Assembly: GCA_003599885.1 (NCBI GenBank)
Contig: QZKW01000022.1
Location: 1-64,000 of the forward strand
From: Desulfobacteraceae bacterium
Lineage (GTDB): Bacteria > Desulfobacterota > Desulfobacteria > Desulfobacterales > Desulfosalsimonadaceae
Length of the DNA: 64,000 nucleotides
Direction of reading: 5' to 3'
In this document: positions 23,230 through 32,599 of the stretch, piece by piece
Layout: every line of letters starts with the position of its first letter
Position numbering within the stretch: position 1 is the first letter of the stretch
Position numbers and translations under genes: made by a program
Notes under the pieces: model-generated
What the model was told of the DNA's origin: nothing
The model's database searches: none
The model's input: the letters and a program-made list of their open reading frames with translations, nothing else

Positions 23230-25380
23230 ATGATACGCATCACCGACATACTGGACAAAATTTACGATTATTATCCGGACGCGGACTCGGACATCGTTGA
23301 CCGGGCCTATATTTTTTCAGCCAAGGTACACGACGGCCAGCTCCGGCTGAGCGGCGAGCCCTATCTTTCCCATCCCCTGGAAGTTGCGTCCATCCTTGCC
23401 GACATGCGCCTTGACACAACGAGCATCGCCTGCGGACTCCTGCATGATGTGGTGGAAGACACCCATGCCACTGTTGAAGATATTGAAAAAATGTTCGGCC
23501 CGGACGCCGCAAAAATCATCGAAGGTCTCACCAAGATCAGCAAACTGTCCTTTGACACGGCCAAAGCCCACCAGGCCGGCAATATCCGTAAAATGATTCT
23601 GGCCATGGCGGACGATCTCCGGGTCATTCTAATCAAACTCGCCGACCGCCTGCATAACATCCGCACCCTTCACTATCATAAAAAGGAATCGAAAAAACGG
23701 TTCATCGCCCAGGAAACGCTGGACATTTATGCGCCCATCGCCTCCCGGCTCGGTATTTTCTGGATAAAAAACGAACTGGAAGACATCTCATTTTTTCATA
23801 CCCACCCGGAAGAATATGAAAAAATCAAACAACTGGTGAGCACCAGCCAGACCGACCGGGAATATTATGTCATGGAAGTGAAAAACACGATTCAGGACAT
23901 TATGCGCCATGAGGGAATTCCCAGCACCGTCACCGGTCGCCACAAACAGTATTACAGCATTTACCAGAAAATGATCAGCCAGAACCTCGATTTTGAAGAG
24001 GTGTATGACATCATCGCCTTCCGGATCATTGTCGACACGATTCCCCAGTGCTATGAAACGCTGGGGCATGTTCACTCCAAGTGGAAGCCCGTTCCCCGGA
24101 AACTAAAAGATTACATCGGTTTTCCCAAACCCAACGGTTACAAAAGCCTGCACACCACGGTCATCGGCCCATACGGGGAACGGATGGAAATCCAGATCCG
24201 GACCCATGAAATGGATCAGGTGGCCAACTCCGGCATTGCGGCCCACTGGAGCTATAAAGAAGGGAAAACCTTAAACGATGAATCCAAATCCGCTTTCGCG
24301 TGGATCCGGACGCTGGTGGAAAATCAGGAAACAGCCGCAGATCCGGATGAATTTCTGGAAAACGTGCGCATCGACCTTTTTCCCAAAGACATTTATGTGT
24401 TTACCCCCACCGGAGAAGTCAAAAACCTGCCCAAGGGTTCCACCCCCGTGGATTTTGCCTATATGATTCATTCGGAAGTCGGCAATCAATGTTCCGGCGC
24501 CAAAATCAACGGGCGCCTGAGACCCCTGCAACACCAGCTTCAAACCGGCGATACAGTTGAAATCATAACATTTAAGGGGCATCATCCCAGCGCGGACTGG
24601 CTGACTTTTGTGAAAACCGGCAAGGCCCGTTCCCGGATCCAGCAGTGGATTAAAAAACAGGAAACCGAACGAAGCATCAGTTTGGGGCGGGAAATGTGCG
24701 ATAAGGCCTTCCGCAAACATAAGTTGAATTTCAGTGAGCTGGTGAACACAAAAGAGATGGCAGCCATTGCCCAGGAATTCAATTTTAAAAAAGTCGAAGA
24801 TCTGATCGCCAATATCGGATATGGCAAAATAACCCCCCGGCAAATCATCGGCAAACTCCTGCCGGACGCGACGCCTGAAAAGGAAGAAACGCTTTTCACC
24901 AAATTCATTTCCCGGCGGAAAGAAAAGAAAAACAAAGACACGGACGGAATTGTGGTAGACGGGCTGGACGATATCCTGATTCGTTTCGGGCAATGCTGCC
25001 AGCCGATTCCGGGGGACGTCATCACCGGCTATATTACCCACGGCGCCGGAATCACGGTCCATCGCCAGGGCTGCGTGAATGCGTTAAAGATGAATCCCGA
25101 ACGGCAGATCGGGGTCAGCTGGAAGGAGGTGCCGGCAGGGACTTTCCAGGTCAGGCTGAATGTCCAGGCGTATGACAAGACCGGGTTTCTGGCGGAGCTC
25201 TCAACCCTGCTCAAGCAGATGGAAGCCAACGTCGTGGACATTAAACTGGAAAGCGAAAAAAATAAAATGGTCAATGGCTTTTTTACAATTGCAGTAAAAG
25301 ACATTGACCACTTGGATGATGTTATTACGAAACTCAAAAAAATTGATACGGTTAAGCAAATCAGCCGGGCGTTTCCGTAA
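23230..25380 (+). CDS. Bifunctional (p)ppGpp synthetase/hydrolase (RelA/SpoT)
   Basis: 716 residues from the ATG at 23230 (a longer frame overlapping proS is unlikely). Domains in order: HD hydrolase (LSHPLEVASILADMRLDTTS...GLLHDVVEDTHATVEDIEKM, about residues 45-150), synthetase (HSKWKPVPRKLKDYIGFPKP, then NGYKSLHTTVIGPYGERMEI, about 230-345), TGS (DIYVFTPTGEVKNLPKGSTP, about 390-450), a zinc/helical region and a C-terminal ACT domain. Both catalytic halves look intact, as in Rel enzymes that make and degrade the stringent-response alarmone. It is convergent with rpmB, 32 bases away. Confidence 0.95.
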   Translation: MIRITDILDKIYDYYPDADSDIVDRAYIFSAKVHDGQLRLSGEPYLSHPLEVASILADMRLDTTSIACGLLHDVVEDTHATVEDIEKMFGPDAAKIIEGLTKISKLSFDTAKAHQAGNIRKMILAMADDLRVILIKLADRLHNIRTLHYHKKESKKRFIAQETLDIYAPIASRLGIFWIKNELEDISFFHTHPEEYEKIKQLVSTSQTDREYYVMEVKNTIQDIMRHEGIPSTVTGRHKQYYSIYQKMISQNLDFEEVYDIIAFRIIVDTIPQCYETLGHVHSKWKPVPRKLKDYIGFPKPNGYKSLHTTVIGPYGERMEIQIRTHEMDQVANSGIAAHWSYKEGKTLNDESKSAFAWIRTLVENQETAADPDEFLENVRIDLFPKDIYVFTPTGEVKNLPKGSTPVDFAYMIHSEVGNQCSGAKINGRLRPLQHQLQTGDTVEIITFKGHHPSADWLTFVKTGKARSRIQQWIKKQETERSISLGREMCDKAFRKHKLNFSELVNTKEMAAIAQEFNFKKVEDLIANIGYGKITPRQIIGKLLPDATPEKEETLFTKFISRRKEKKNKDTDGIVVDGLDDILIRFGQCCQPIPGDVITGYITHGAGITVHRQGCVNALKMNPERQIGVSWKEVPAGTFQVRLNVQAYDKTGFLAELSTLLKQMEANVVDIKLESEKNKMVNGFFTIAVKDIDHLDDVITKLKKIDTVKQISRAFP

Positions 25381-25412
25381 CAGTTCCGAAAAAAATCAAC
25401 TGCTGCGCAGCG

Positions 25413-25607
25413 TTATGCTGACGGTTTTTGTACAAATCCGGATTTGATGCAGTTGGTGCAAACACTGATTTTTTTGACCTGACCATTCAAGACCGCACGA
25501 ACGCTCTGAAGGTTCGGATTAAACCGGCGTTTGCTGACATTATGGGCGTGGCTGACATTGTTGCCGACCAATGGTTTTTTCCCGCATATTTCACACTGTT
25601 TTGACAT
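25413..25607 (-). CDS. rpmB: 50S ribosomal protein L28
   Basis: 64 residues from the ATG at 25607, with AAGGAG seven bases upstream. The sequence [20 protein letters not shown] and the C-terminal [16 protein letters not shown] give the CxxC...CxxC zinc-binding form of L28. The frame runs further upstream to 25700, but that lies in the promoter region. L28 sits in the large subunit. Confidence 0.95.
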   Translation of the reverse strand: MSKQCEICGKKPLVGNNVSHAHNVSKRRFNPNLQSVRAVLNGQVKKISVCTNCIKSGFVQKPSA

Positions 25608-25645
25608 GATCTTCTCCTTGAAACGGTTTTTAAAATATTCTACGG

Positions 25646-25674
25646 CATATACTGTATCGATAAGCCGTTGTAAA
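25646..25674 (-). promoter_or_regulatory. Promoter of rpmB
   Basis: On the minus strand, TTTACA (25669-25674) and TATATG (25646-25651) are separated by 17 bases and lie about 40 bases before the rpmB start. Confidence 0.5.
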
Positions 25675-25739
25675 GCTTTTTTTATCATCCGCCCGAACAA
25701 AATAATCCCCTGCGGAAAGTATCCGAAACGGGATTATAC

Positions 25740-26438
25740 TTATTTTTCCTCCCCTGTCGACGCTTCCGCCTCCAGAGCGAGAGCGGCTTCTTCCGCCGCG
25801 ATCAGGGTTTTGCATTGAACGATAGAATCCAATGCTTCCTGAGTAAATTCGGAATCCGGATATTTGACGATCACCCCTTCAAAACGGTGCAATGCAGCTT
25901 TGTATTTTTCGGACTTGAAATAAAACCGTCCCACATACATTTCCTTGGCGGCAAGATCAGATATGCATGTGACCATCAGCGGCTGCGCTTTCTTGGTATA
26001 CTCATTGTCCGGGAACTGTTCCGTCAACCGCCGGAATGTCGCAAGTGCATTTTCGGTGGCAGTTGAATCCTGGTCAATAGCCTCAATTTGTTCAAAATGA
26101 CACATGCCGATCTGATAAATCACATAGGGCACCTTCTCATCATTGGGATGCATACGCTCATATTCACTGTACGCCAGGACCGCCTCATCATATTCTTCCA
26201 AAAGGTAATGGGCTTCGGCAATCTGCAGAGACGCTGCTTTGGCATGCACGCTGAACGGATACCAGTCCCCCAGTTTTGCATATGCTTTGATGGCATCCGA
26301 ATATTTTCCATCCTCAAAATAGGTCTGTCCTTCAGACGCCAGTTCATCAGCGGTTTTTTCCGGTTCCTGCTTTGAGAACCATGAACACGCGCTCAGCAGG
26401 ATGACGCAGGCAAGACAAATAAGGTAAATTCGTTTCAA
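25740..26438 (-). CDS. bamD: Outer membrane protein assembly lipoprotein BamD
   Basis: 232 residues with a lipoprotein signal (MKRIYLICLACVILLSAC, lipobox Cys18). The TPR-type helical repeats SEGQTYFEDGKYSDAIKAYA, EAHYLLEEYDEAVLAYSEYE and GRFYFKSEKYKAALHRFEGV match BamD, an essential part of the BAM complex that inserts beta-barrel proteins. The length fits the family. The last ~20 residues are Ala/Glu-rich. It is followed on the same strand by no close partner; rpmB lies further on with its own promoter. Confidence 0.93.
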   Translation of the reverse strand: MKRIYLICLACVILLSACSWFSKQEPEKTADELASEGQTYFEDGKYSDAIKAYAKLGDWYPFSVHAKAASLQIAEAHYLLEEYDEAVLAYSEYERMHPNDEKVPYVIYQIGMCHFEQIEAIDQDSTATENALATFRRLTEQFPDNEYTKKAQPLMVTCISDLAAKEMYVGRFYFKSEKYKAALHRFEGVIVKYPDSEFTQEALDSIVQCKTLIAAEEAALALEAEASTGEEK

Positions 26439-26486
26439 TAGTGTAACTCCAACCCCTTTTGGGTAAGCAGGAAAACGTTTTCCTGG

Positions 26487-27422
26487 CTAATGGTTTTCCA
26501 TCGCCTCAATATAGGCCGCCGCTTCAAACGCGGCGATGGCGCTGTCGCCCACAGCCGTGGCCACCTGGCGCAGCGGCGTGTTGCGCACATCCCCGGCCGC
26601 ATACACACCCGGAACCGATGTTTCCATTCTCGAATTCACCACAACAAAACCGCCTTTATCTAAAGTTACGGTGTCTTTAAGAAACGACGTGTTCGGTAAA
26701 ATCCCGACCCAGATAAAACAGCCTTCCACCGCAAGGTCTCTCTGATCGCCGGTTTTCACGTTTTTAACGGAAATGCTTTCAACGCCGGATTCCGAGCCGT
26801 TGACGGAAGTCACCACCGAATCCCAGATGATTTCAATTTTGTCATTTTCCCTGACCCGTTCCTGAAGGATCCGGGTGGCCCGCAACTGGTCCCGGCGATG
26901 AATCAGGTATACTTTTTTGGCAAACCGGGTCAGAAAAATACTTTCCTGCACCGCCGTGTCTCCGCCGCCGACTGCCGCCACCACGCTGTTTCTGAAAAAC
27001 GGGGCGTCACAGGTGGCGCAGGTGGAAATTCCCTTGCCGTAAAATGACTCTTCACCGGCAACGCCCAGTTTCCGGGGAGATGCGCCGGTGGCGATGATCA
27101 CAGCCTTCGTGGTCACCACCCGGTCATTCAGGGTCAGGCGCTTGACTGATTCTGCCACATCCAGCGCCAGCACCTGATTGGTTTCAATCTCCGCGCCGAA
27201 CCGCCGGGCCTGGGCCGTCATTTTTTCCACCAGATCCGAGCCGGTTAATCCTTCCGGAAAACCGGGATAATTTTCAATCCAGTCGGTCACGAGAATCTGG
27301 CCGCCGGGAGCGCTCTTTTCAAGGATGACGACCTTCAGCCGGGCCCTGGCCGCATAAATGGCGGCGGTCAAACCGGCAGGCCCGCCGCCGATGATCACAA
27401 GATCATAATCTGTATTGTTCAT
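26487..27422 (-). CDS. trxB: Thioredoxin reductase
   Basis: 311 residues. It transfers electrons from NADPH through FAD to thioredoxin. Visible motifs: FAD site DLVIIGGGPAGLTAAIYAAR, redox centre GISTCATCDAPFF (CATC, about residues 133-138), NADPH site VAAVGGGDTAVQESIFLT, and the C-terminal FAD motif PGVYAAGDVRNTPLRQVATA. It lies nine bases downstream of trxA, and the two form an operon. Confidence 0.96.
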   Translation of the reverse strand: MNNTDYDLVIIGGGPAGLTAAIYAARARLKVVILEKSAPGGQILVTDWIENYPGFPEGLTGSDLVEKMTAQARRFGAEIETNQVLALDVAESVKRLTLNDRVVTTKAVIIATGASPRKLGVAGEESFYGKGISTCATCDAPFFRNSVVAAVGGGDTAVQESIFLTRFAKKVYLIHRRDQLRATRILQERVRENDKIEIIWDSVVTSVNGSESGVESISVKNVKTGDQRDLAVEGCFIWVGILPNTSFLKDTVTLDKGGFVVVNSRMETSVPGVYAAGDVRNTPLRQVATAVGDSAIAAFEAAAYIEAMENH

Positions 27423-27431
27423 GAGACACTT

Positions 27432-27758
27432 CTATATATTTTTTTTAAGGATTTCTTCTATTTTGGATTTGTCCACCATGCCGACAATCTGTTCCAGCTT
27501 TTTGCCGTCTTTGAAAAAAAGAAGGGTGGGGATGGCCCGAATGCCATACGTGGCCGGGGTGAGCTGATTCTCATCCACATTGCATTTAACGAACTTGACC
27601 TTGCCGGCGTAATCCTTGCTCATGGCGTCAATCACCGGACCGATCGCTTTGCACGGGCCGCACCAGGGGGCCCAGAAGTCCACCAGCACCGGCAGGGTTG
27701 ATTTGATTACGTCTTCATCAAATGATTTATCGCTGACATCTAAAATATTTTCTGACAT
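27432..27758 (-). CDS. trxA: Thioredoxin
   Basis: 108 residues with the active site FWAPWCGPCKAIGPVIDAMS and the cis-proline segment YGIRAIPTLLFFKDGKK. It is a general dithiol reductant; its partner reductase trxB follows on the same strand. A strong promoter lies about 70 bases upstream, and GGAAAGG precedes the start. Confidence 0.97.
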   Translation of the reverse strand: MSENILDVSDKSFDEDVIKSTLPVLVDFWAPWCGPCKAIGPVIDAMSKDYAGKVKFVKCNVDENQLTPATYGIRAIPTLLFFKDGKKLEQIVGMVDKSKIEEILKKNI

Positions 27759-27828
27759 GATACCATCCTTTCCTTATTGATTGGCGGCCTGAATTCACGA
27801 CACGGTAATACACCTGAAATAAATTGGT

Positions 27829-27857
27829 ACTATAATAACCGGCTATTGGATTGTCAA
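27829..27857 (-). promoter_or_regulatory. Promoter of trxA-trxB
   Basis: On the minus strand, a consensus TTGACA (27852-27857), a 17-base spacer and TATAGT (27829-27834) lie about 70 bases before trxA. Confidence 0.65.
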
Positions 27858-27998
27858 GAAATGAAGACCAGTTATTCCTGCCGGTCTGCTGCTCCGGAAT
27901 TACCCGGAACCGGAGGCTCAAAAAAGGTTTTCCGATTGGATGATCTGTGCTAAAAGCAGTAAGTATAAAATTTATTGACTCTTCATGTTCCAGGCATT

Positions 27999-28031
27999 AA
28001 ATTTGACAGTTTTAAAAAAACCCGTCAAATT
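27999..28031. repeat. Inverted repeat upstream of hisI
   Basis: AATTTGAC and GTCAAATT are separated by 17 bases rich in A. It sits 22 bases before the hisI start. It could be an operator or a weak hairpin; no further support is visible. Confidence 0.35.
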
Positions 28032-28052
28032 GTAATTTTTTAAGGATTTTGC

Positions 28053-28433
28053 ATGATACACATTGATTTTGACAAAACAGGCGGCCTGATCCCGGCCATT
28101 GTCCAGGACCATGCGACCGGCGAGGTGTTGATGCTGGCCTTCATGAACCGGGAGGCCTGGGAGACGACCCTGAAAACCGGAAAAGCCACCTACTGGAGCC
28201 GGTCCCGGAACCAGTTGTGGGTCAAGGGAGAAACTTCCGGCCATGTGCAGATGGTAAAGGAAATACGGGTGGACTGTGACGACGACACCATCCTGCTGAA
28301 AGTGGAACAAATTGGCGGCGCGGCCTGCCACACGGGCCACAAAAGCTGTTTTTACCGAATCGTTGAAGACGCTGATACATTAACCATTGTCGGGCAACCG
28401 ATGTTTGATCCCAAAGAGGTGTATAAAAAATGA
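28053..28433 (+). CDS. hisI: Phosphoribosyl-AMP cyclohydrolase
   Basis: 126 residues; the third step of histidine biosynthesis. Motifs: [40 protein letters not shown] and the zinc-ligand region [13 protein letters not shown] with [11 protein letters not shown]. There is no HisE domain, so this is the single-function form. AAGGA precedes the start. It overlaps hisG by four bases. Confidence 0.96.
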   Translation: MIHIDFDKTGGLIPAIVQDHATGEVLMLAFMNREAWETTLKTGKATYWSRSRNQLWVKGETSGHVQMVKEIRVDCDDDTILLKVEQIGGAACHTGHKSCFYRIVEDADTLTIVGQPMFDPKEVYKK

Positions 28434-29305
28434 GCACTCCACTGAAACTGGGCATTCCCAAAGGAAGCCTCCAAAACGCCACCATTGAACTGTTCCGCCG
28501 GTCCGGATGGAAAATCAACGTCAACGGCCGGAGCTATTTTCCAGACATCAACGACCCCACGATTTCCTGTTCCCTGTGCCGGGCCCAGGAAATGGCCATC
28601 AACGTGGAAGCAGGCATCCTGGACGCCGGTCTTACCGGCCTGGACTGGATTGCGGAAAACAATTCGGACATCCATGTGGTGAGCGACCTCGTCTACTCCA
28701 AGGTCAGCGCCCGGCCCGCCCGATGGGTCATTGCCGTGGCCTATGACTCGCCGGTCAAGACGCTGGCGGACCTGGAAGGCAAGACCATTTCCACGGAACT
28801 GATGAAATATACCCAGCGGTTTTTCGCAGAAAAAGGCATCCATGTGAACGTGATGTTTTCCTGGGGCGCCACGGAAGCCAAAGTGGTGACCGGGCAGGCG
28901 GATGCCATTGTGGAAATCACTGAGACCGAAAGCACCATCAAGGCCCACGGCCTTCGGGTAATCCATGAAATGATGCTGACCAACACCCAGCTCATCGCCA
29001 ATCATGAGGCCTGGAAAATTCCGGAAAAACGGGACAAGATCGAACAGATCGCCCTGCTCTTGAAAGGCGCGCTGCTGGCGGATAAAATGGTGGGCCTGAA
29101 AATGAACGTGCCGGAAACCTCTTTGGAAAAAATCGTGTCCCTGCTGCCCAGTCTGAATGCGCCCACCGTGGCATCGCTTTATAATTCCAACTGGTTTTCC
29201 GTGGAAACCGTAGTCTCTTCCGATACGGTCCGGGACCTGGTGCCCACGCTGATGAAAAACGGCGCCGAAGGCATTGTGGAATACCCGCTGAATAAAGTGA
29301 TCTAA
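28430..29305 (+). CDS. hisG: ATP phosphoribosyltransferase (long form)
   Basis: 291 residues, the length of the long HisG form with a C-terminal allosteric (ACT-like) domain that gives histidine feedback inhibition without HisZ. Motifs: [20 protein letters not shown] at the start, [20 protein letters not shown], and the PRPP-binding loop [20 protein letters not shown]. It catalyses the first step of histidine synthesis. It overlaps hisI at ATGA, and its stop abuts the ATG of engB. Confidence 0.96.
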   Translation: MSTPLKLGIPKGSLQNATIELFRRSGWKINVNGRSYFPDINDPTISCSLCRAQEMAINVEAGILDAGLTGLDWIAENNSDIHVVSDLVYSKVSARPARWVIAVAYDSPVKTLADLEGKTISTELMKYTQRFFAEKGIHVNVMFSWGATEAKVVTGQADAIVEITETESTIKAHGLRVIHEMMLTNTQLIANHEAWKIPEKRDKIEQIALLLKGALLADKMVGLKMNVPETSLEKIVSLLPSLNAPTVASLYNSNWFSVETVVSSDTVRDLVPTLMKNGAEGIVEYPLNKVI

Positions 29306-29914
29306 ATGCGCATTACCTCCGCCGAGTTTATGGTGAGCGCCACCCGGCCCGGCAATTATCCGCCCCCGGGACTGCCCGAAATCGCATTTGCCGGCCGCTC
29401 CAATGTGGGCAAATCCACCCTGATCAATGTGCTGGTCAACCGGCGGCATCTGGTGAAAACCAGTTCCACCCCCGGCCGCACCCAATTGTTGAATTTTTTT
29501 AATATCAACGATCAGATGGTATTTGTCGATCTGCCGGGATACGGATACGCCAAAGTCCCGGACCGGGTCAAAAAAGACTGGGGCATGATGATTGAGACCT
29601 ATCTTGCCAACCGGGCCACGCTCAAAGGCGTGGTGCTGATTTTAGACATCCGCCGCAGGGCCGGGGAAGAAGAAGTCGACTTTATCAACTGGCTGATTGA
29701 GCGGCAGGTTCCCGTCATCCTGATTCTCACCAAAGCGGACAAGCTGTCCAAAACCCAGCAGAAAAAACAGATTGCAGTCAACGCGGCGGCGCTCAGCCTG
29801 CCGCCGGAATCGTTTCTCTGTTTTTCCGCCAAAACCCGGTTGGGTTTGGAGACGGTATGGAAGGCCATCAAGGCCTGTACAGGAGATACGCATATTGATC
29901 AGGCCGAAGGTTAA
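29306..29914 (+). CDS. ysxC: Ribosome biogenesis GTP-binding protein EngB/YsxC
   Basis: 202 residues. G1 is AFAGRSNVGKSTLINVLVNR, G3 is VFVDLPGYGYAKVP and G4 is VILILTKADKLSKT. It is a TRAFAC GTPase needed for 50S assembly. The start follows directly on the hisG stop (TAAATG), so translation is coupled. Confidence 0.93.
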   Translation: MRITSAEFMVSATRPGNYPPPGLPEIAFAGRSNVGKSTLINVLVNRRHLVKTSSTPGRTQLLNFFNINDQMVFVDLPGYGYAKVPDRVKKDWGMMIETYLANRATLKGVVLILDIRRRAGEEEVDFINWLIERQVPVILILTKADKLSKTQQKKQIAVNAAALSLPPESFLCFSAKTRLGLETVWKAIKACTGDTHIDQAEG

Positions 29915-29926
29915 AAAAGGAAATTC

Positions 29927-30838
29927 ATGACAGACTTGAACCCACCCGATCAGGGATTTAAATCCGGATTCACGGCCATTATCGGCGCGCCGAATGTCGG
30001 CAAATCCACCCTGTTAAACATCATGATCGGTGAAAAAGTATCGATTGTGTCGAACAAGCCCCAGACCACCCGGAACCGGATCGCGGGCGTCAGCCACCGG
30101 CCCGGCTTTCAGATTGTTTTTCTCGACACCCCCGGCATTCACCAGAGCAGCAAGCCATTAAACAGCAAAATGGTGGAAGTGGCCTTGTCCGCCATCTCTG
30201 ATGTGGATATTATTTTGCTGGTTGTTGATGCGGCAAATCCGGAACCGGCTTCGGAACAGCTCATTTTGGACAAGCTCCGGAGCAAGCGCCAGCCGCCCGT
30301 CATACTGGCCCTTAATAAAATTGATCTGGTCAAAAAACCCAAACTGCTCCAGCTCATTGACCGCTGGCAAAAAAGCTACCCGTTTGAAGAGATCATCCCG
30401 GTTTCCGCCACGGAAGGCACTCAGGTGGATGAATTGCTCACCGCAATGGAAAAACGGCTTCCGGAAGGCCCCCCGTATTTCCCGGAAGATATGATCACCG
30501 ACATGCCGGAGCGGTTTATCGCAGCGGAAATGATCCGGGAAAAAGTATTTGAACTCACCGCCCAGGAAATCCCGTTTTCCACCGCTGTCACCATTGAAGC
30601 GTTTGAAGAACTCCCCAAAAAAAACCTGGTGCGCATCCACGCGGCCATTCATATTGAGCGGGATTCTCAAAAAGGCATTATTATCGGAAAACAGGGCGCC
30701 ATGCTGCGGGCCATCGGCGAAGCCGCACGGCTCGACATTGAGCAGATGTTAGGCACCCGTGTGTTTCTGCAACTCTTTGTGAGAATTGAAAAAAACTGGA
30801 GCAAGGACGCCCGGGCCTTGCGAAAACTGGGATATTAA
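29927..30838 (+). CDS. era: GTPase Era
   Basis: 303 residues. G1 is IIGAPNVGKSTLLNIMIGEK, G3 is IVFLDTPGIHQ and G4 is VILALNKIDLVKKP; the C-terminal KH domain contains KGIIIGKQGAMLRAIGEAAR. Era binds the 3' end of 16S rRNA during 30S maturation. It starts 12 bases after engB, giving a two-GTPase ribosome-assembly pair. Confidence 0.96.
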   Translation: MTDLNPPDQGFKSGFTAIIGAPNVGKSTLLNIMIGEKVSIVSNKPQTTRNRIAGVSHRPGFQIVFLDTPGIHQSSKPLNSKMVEVALSAISDVDIILLVVDAANPEPASEQLILDKLRSKRQPPVILALNKIDLVKKPKLLQLIDRWQKSYPFEEIIPVSATEGTQVDELLTAMEKRLPEGPPYFPEDMITDMPERFIAAEMIREKVFELTAQEIPFSTAVTIEAFEELPKKNLVRIHAAIHIERDSQKGIIIGKQGAMLRAIGEAARLDIEQMLGTRVFLQLFVRIEKNWSKDARALRKLGY

Positions 30839-30861
30839 CCGGTTTTCAATAAGCAGCAGAC

Positions 30862-31686
30862 ATGATTTTGTCCTTCCATCCCATGATTACTGCCGATCAA
30901 AACATGATCTGCGCAGGCCGCGATCCGGGCGACATGGAACTTGACGCCATGCGCAAGGCCGATGCAGTGATTCTGCCCCAGGGATGCCGGCAAACCCTCT
31001 ATGACATGGCAGCCGCGCATTGCGCCCACGTATTCCCGAACTATGCTGCAAAATTCACCTATCCGGGAAAACTCGGCCAGATCGAATTATTCGCCCACTT
31101 TCATCTCCCGCACCCAAAAACGGAAACCTTCACCAGAGTTGATACGTTTTATGCCAGCGGTGGAACGACAGACAACACAGGTTATCCGCTGGTTTTTAAA
31201 TTTGACTGGGGGGGCGAAGGGGATACGGTGATGCGGATGGATTCGCCGGAGGAATTCAACGCCGTATTGGAAAAAGCAAAAACCTATGAAAAAACAGGAC
31301 AATCCGGTTTTTTAATTCAGGAGTATATTCCTTCGGGCAACCGGTCCCTGCGGGTGGCGGTGATCGGCGGCCAGCGGATCGCTTACTGGCGCATCCAGAA
31401 AAATCCAAACCAGTTCGGCACCGCTCTGTCCAAAAACGCTTCCATTGATGCGCATGCCGATCCGGACAAGCAGGCCGCAGGAATTGCGCTGGTGAACCAA
31501 TTGTGCGAAAAAACGGGAATCAATCTGGCGGGCGTTGACCTGATTTTTCCGGAAAGTTCTGAAAAAGCCGACCCCTTACTGCTTGAAATCAATTATTTTT
31601 TCGGCAGAACCGGCATCGGCGGCTCAAAACGGTTTTATGCGCTGCTGCGCAAGGAAGTCAAACGCTGGCTGAATGGTTTGAAATGA
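30862..31686 (+). CDS. ATP-grasp (RimK/glutathione synthase-like) protein
   Basis: 274 residues. The ATP-grasp core is visible as YPLVFKFDWGGEGDTVMRMD, FLIQEYIPSGNRSLRVAVIG and a metal-ligand end PLLLEINYFFGRTGIGGSKR. Members ligate a carboxylate to an amine using ATP. The substrate is not evident. It starts 23 bases after era and overlaps the HNH gene by four bases, so it is part of that operon. Confidence 0.8.
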   Translation: MILSFHPMITADQNMICAGRDPGDMELDAMRKADAVILPQGCRQTLYDMAAAHCAHVFPNYAAKFTYPGKLGQIELFAHFHLPHPKTETFTRVDTFYASGGTTDNTGYPLVFKFDWGGEGDTVMRMDSPEEFNAVLEKAKTYEKTGQSGFLIQEYIPSGNRSLRVAVIGGQRIAYWRIQKNPNQFGTALSKNASIDAHADPDKQAAGIALVNQLCEKTGINLAGVDLIFPESSEKADPLLLEINYFFGRTGIGGSKRFYALLRKEVKRWLNGLK

Positions 31687-31982
31687 TGAATGGATTTATG
31701 CACATCCCCGATGAAGACGATGTCCGTCTGGAAAAAAACAAGGCCAGAGATCTCCGGCGGTCGCCGTGGTGGAAACAAAAATGCGCCAAAGGCATCTGTT
31801 ATTATTGCCAGAACCGGTTTCAACCCACTGAACTGACCATGGACCATATCGTGCCCCTTTCACGGGGCGGGAAAAGCACGAAAAACAATGTGGTTCCCTG
31901 CTGCAAAAAATGCAATTCCGAAAAAAAATCCCATCTGTTTATGGACTGGCAGCCGGTCACGCCTCCGGAAAAACCCGAATAA
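31683..31982 (+). CDS. HNH endonuclease
   Basis: 99 residues with the HNH fold: zinc cysteines CYYCQNRFQPTELTMDHIVP, continuing LSRGGKSTKNNVVPCCKKCN. The H-N-H residues are His in DHIVPLS, Asn in NNVVPCC and the zinc-bound loop. Small HNH proteins of this type are common in core genomes and are not necessarily mobile. It overlaps the preceding ATP-grasp gene. An ATG three bases later is an alternative start. Confidence 0.9.
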   Translation: MMNGFMHIPDEDDVRLEKNKARDLRRSPWWKQKCAKGICYYCQNRFQPTELTMDHIVPLSRGGKSTKNNVVPCCKKCNSEKKSHLFMDWQPVTPPEKPE

Positions 31983-32078
31983 TCAGGCAAACGAATGCCG
32001 TCTATCCGCTGTATGGCATTTCCTAATCTTGTACTTTAAAAAAAGACCGAACCAAATGTTTTCCCGGAATCTTTTCCA

Positions 32079-32107
32079 TTGACAACCTTCTATGGCAAAT
32101 CTAATCT
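32079..32107 (+). promoter_or_regulatory. Possible promoter of NifX-like gene
   Basis: TTGACA (32079-32084), a 17-base spacer and TAATCT (32102-32107) lie about 115 bases before the NifX-like gene. The long leader weakens the call. Confidence 0.35.
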
Positions 32108-32221
32108 CAAAACTGAGCATATACTCGTAAAAAGATCTTTTCACTGGGAGCAGAACAGACAACGACCGCTTGACTGGCAAAAACAAAATAAAATTTAAAT
32201 AGTTATAACCGGAGAGGGTTT

Positions 32222-32572
32222 ATGATCAGATTCGCCATACCTGTTGTTGGCAACATTCTCACCATGCATTTCGGGCACGCAAAGAATTTTGCCATCATAG
32301 ATGTGGACGGGAAAACCATCCAAAGCAAAGAAATAAAAAATCCGCCGCCCCATGCCCCCGGCGTGCTTCCCAAATGGCTTTATGAAATGGGCGTCAACGT
32401 GATTATCGCTGGCGGCATGGGTGACCAGGCCATTCAGCTCTTCAACGAAAGCGGCATTAGCGTCCAGACCGGGGCTCCGACCCTGCCGCCGGAAACCCTT
32501 GTTGAACATTATTTAAATCAGACACTGCTGACTGCGTCCAATGCCTGTGACGGCAAGGGCTGCGGCCACTGA
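32222..32572 (+). CDS. Dinitrogenase iron-molybdenum cofactor biosynthesis-like (NifX/NifB C-terminal) protein
   Basis: 116 residues with the NifX-type pattern FAIPVVGNILTMHFGHAKNF, then VNVIIAGGMGDQAIQLFNES and a Cys/Gly/His C-terminus (CDGKGCGH). Family members bind iron-sulfur clusters or FeMo-cofactor precursors; many occur outside nitrogenase clusters in anaerobes and probably handle Fe-S or Mo clusters. No nif gene is nearby. The ribosome-binding site GGAGAGG is six bases upstream, and an MBL-fold gene follows. Confidence 0.88.
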   Translation: MIRFAIPVVGNILTMHFGHAKNFAIIDVDGKTIQSKEIKNPPPHAPGVLPKWLYEMGVNVIIAGGMGDQAIQLFNESGISVQTGAPTLPPETLVEHYLNQTLLTASNACDGKGCGH

Positions 32573-32599
32573 AGAGAGGGAGCAAAGGAGAATCGGGAA

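Noticed and set aside
28352-29485. A 377-codon minus-strand frame
   Set aside because: It is antisense to hisG and engB, whose motifs are unambiguous.
31683-31982. HNH gene as part of a mobile intron or homing element
   Set aside because: It is translationally coupled to a housekeeping operon, and no intron or insertion-site signature surrounds it.
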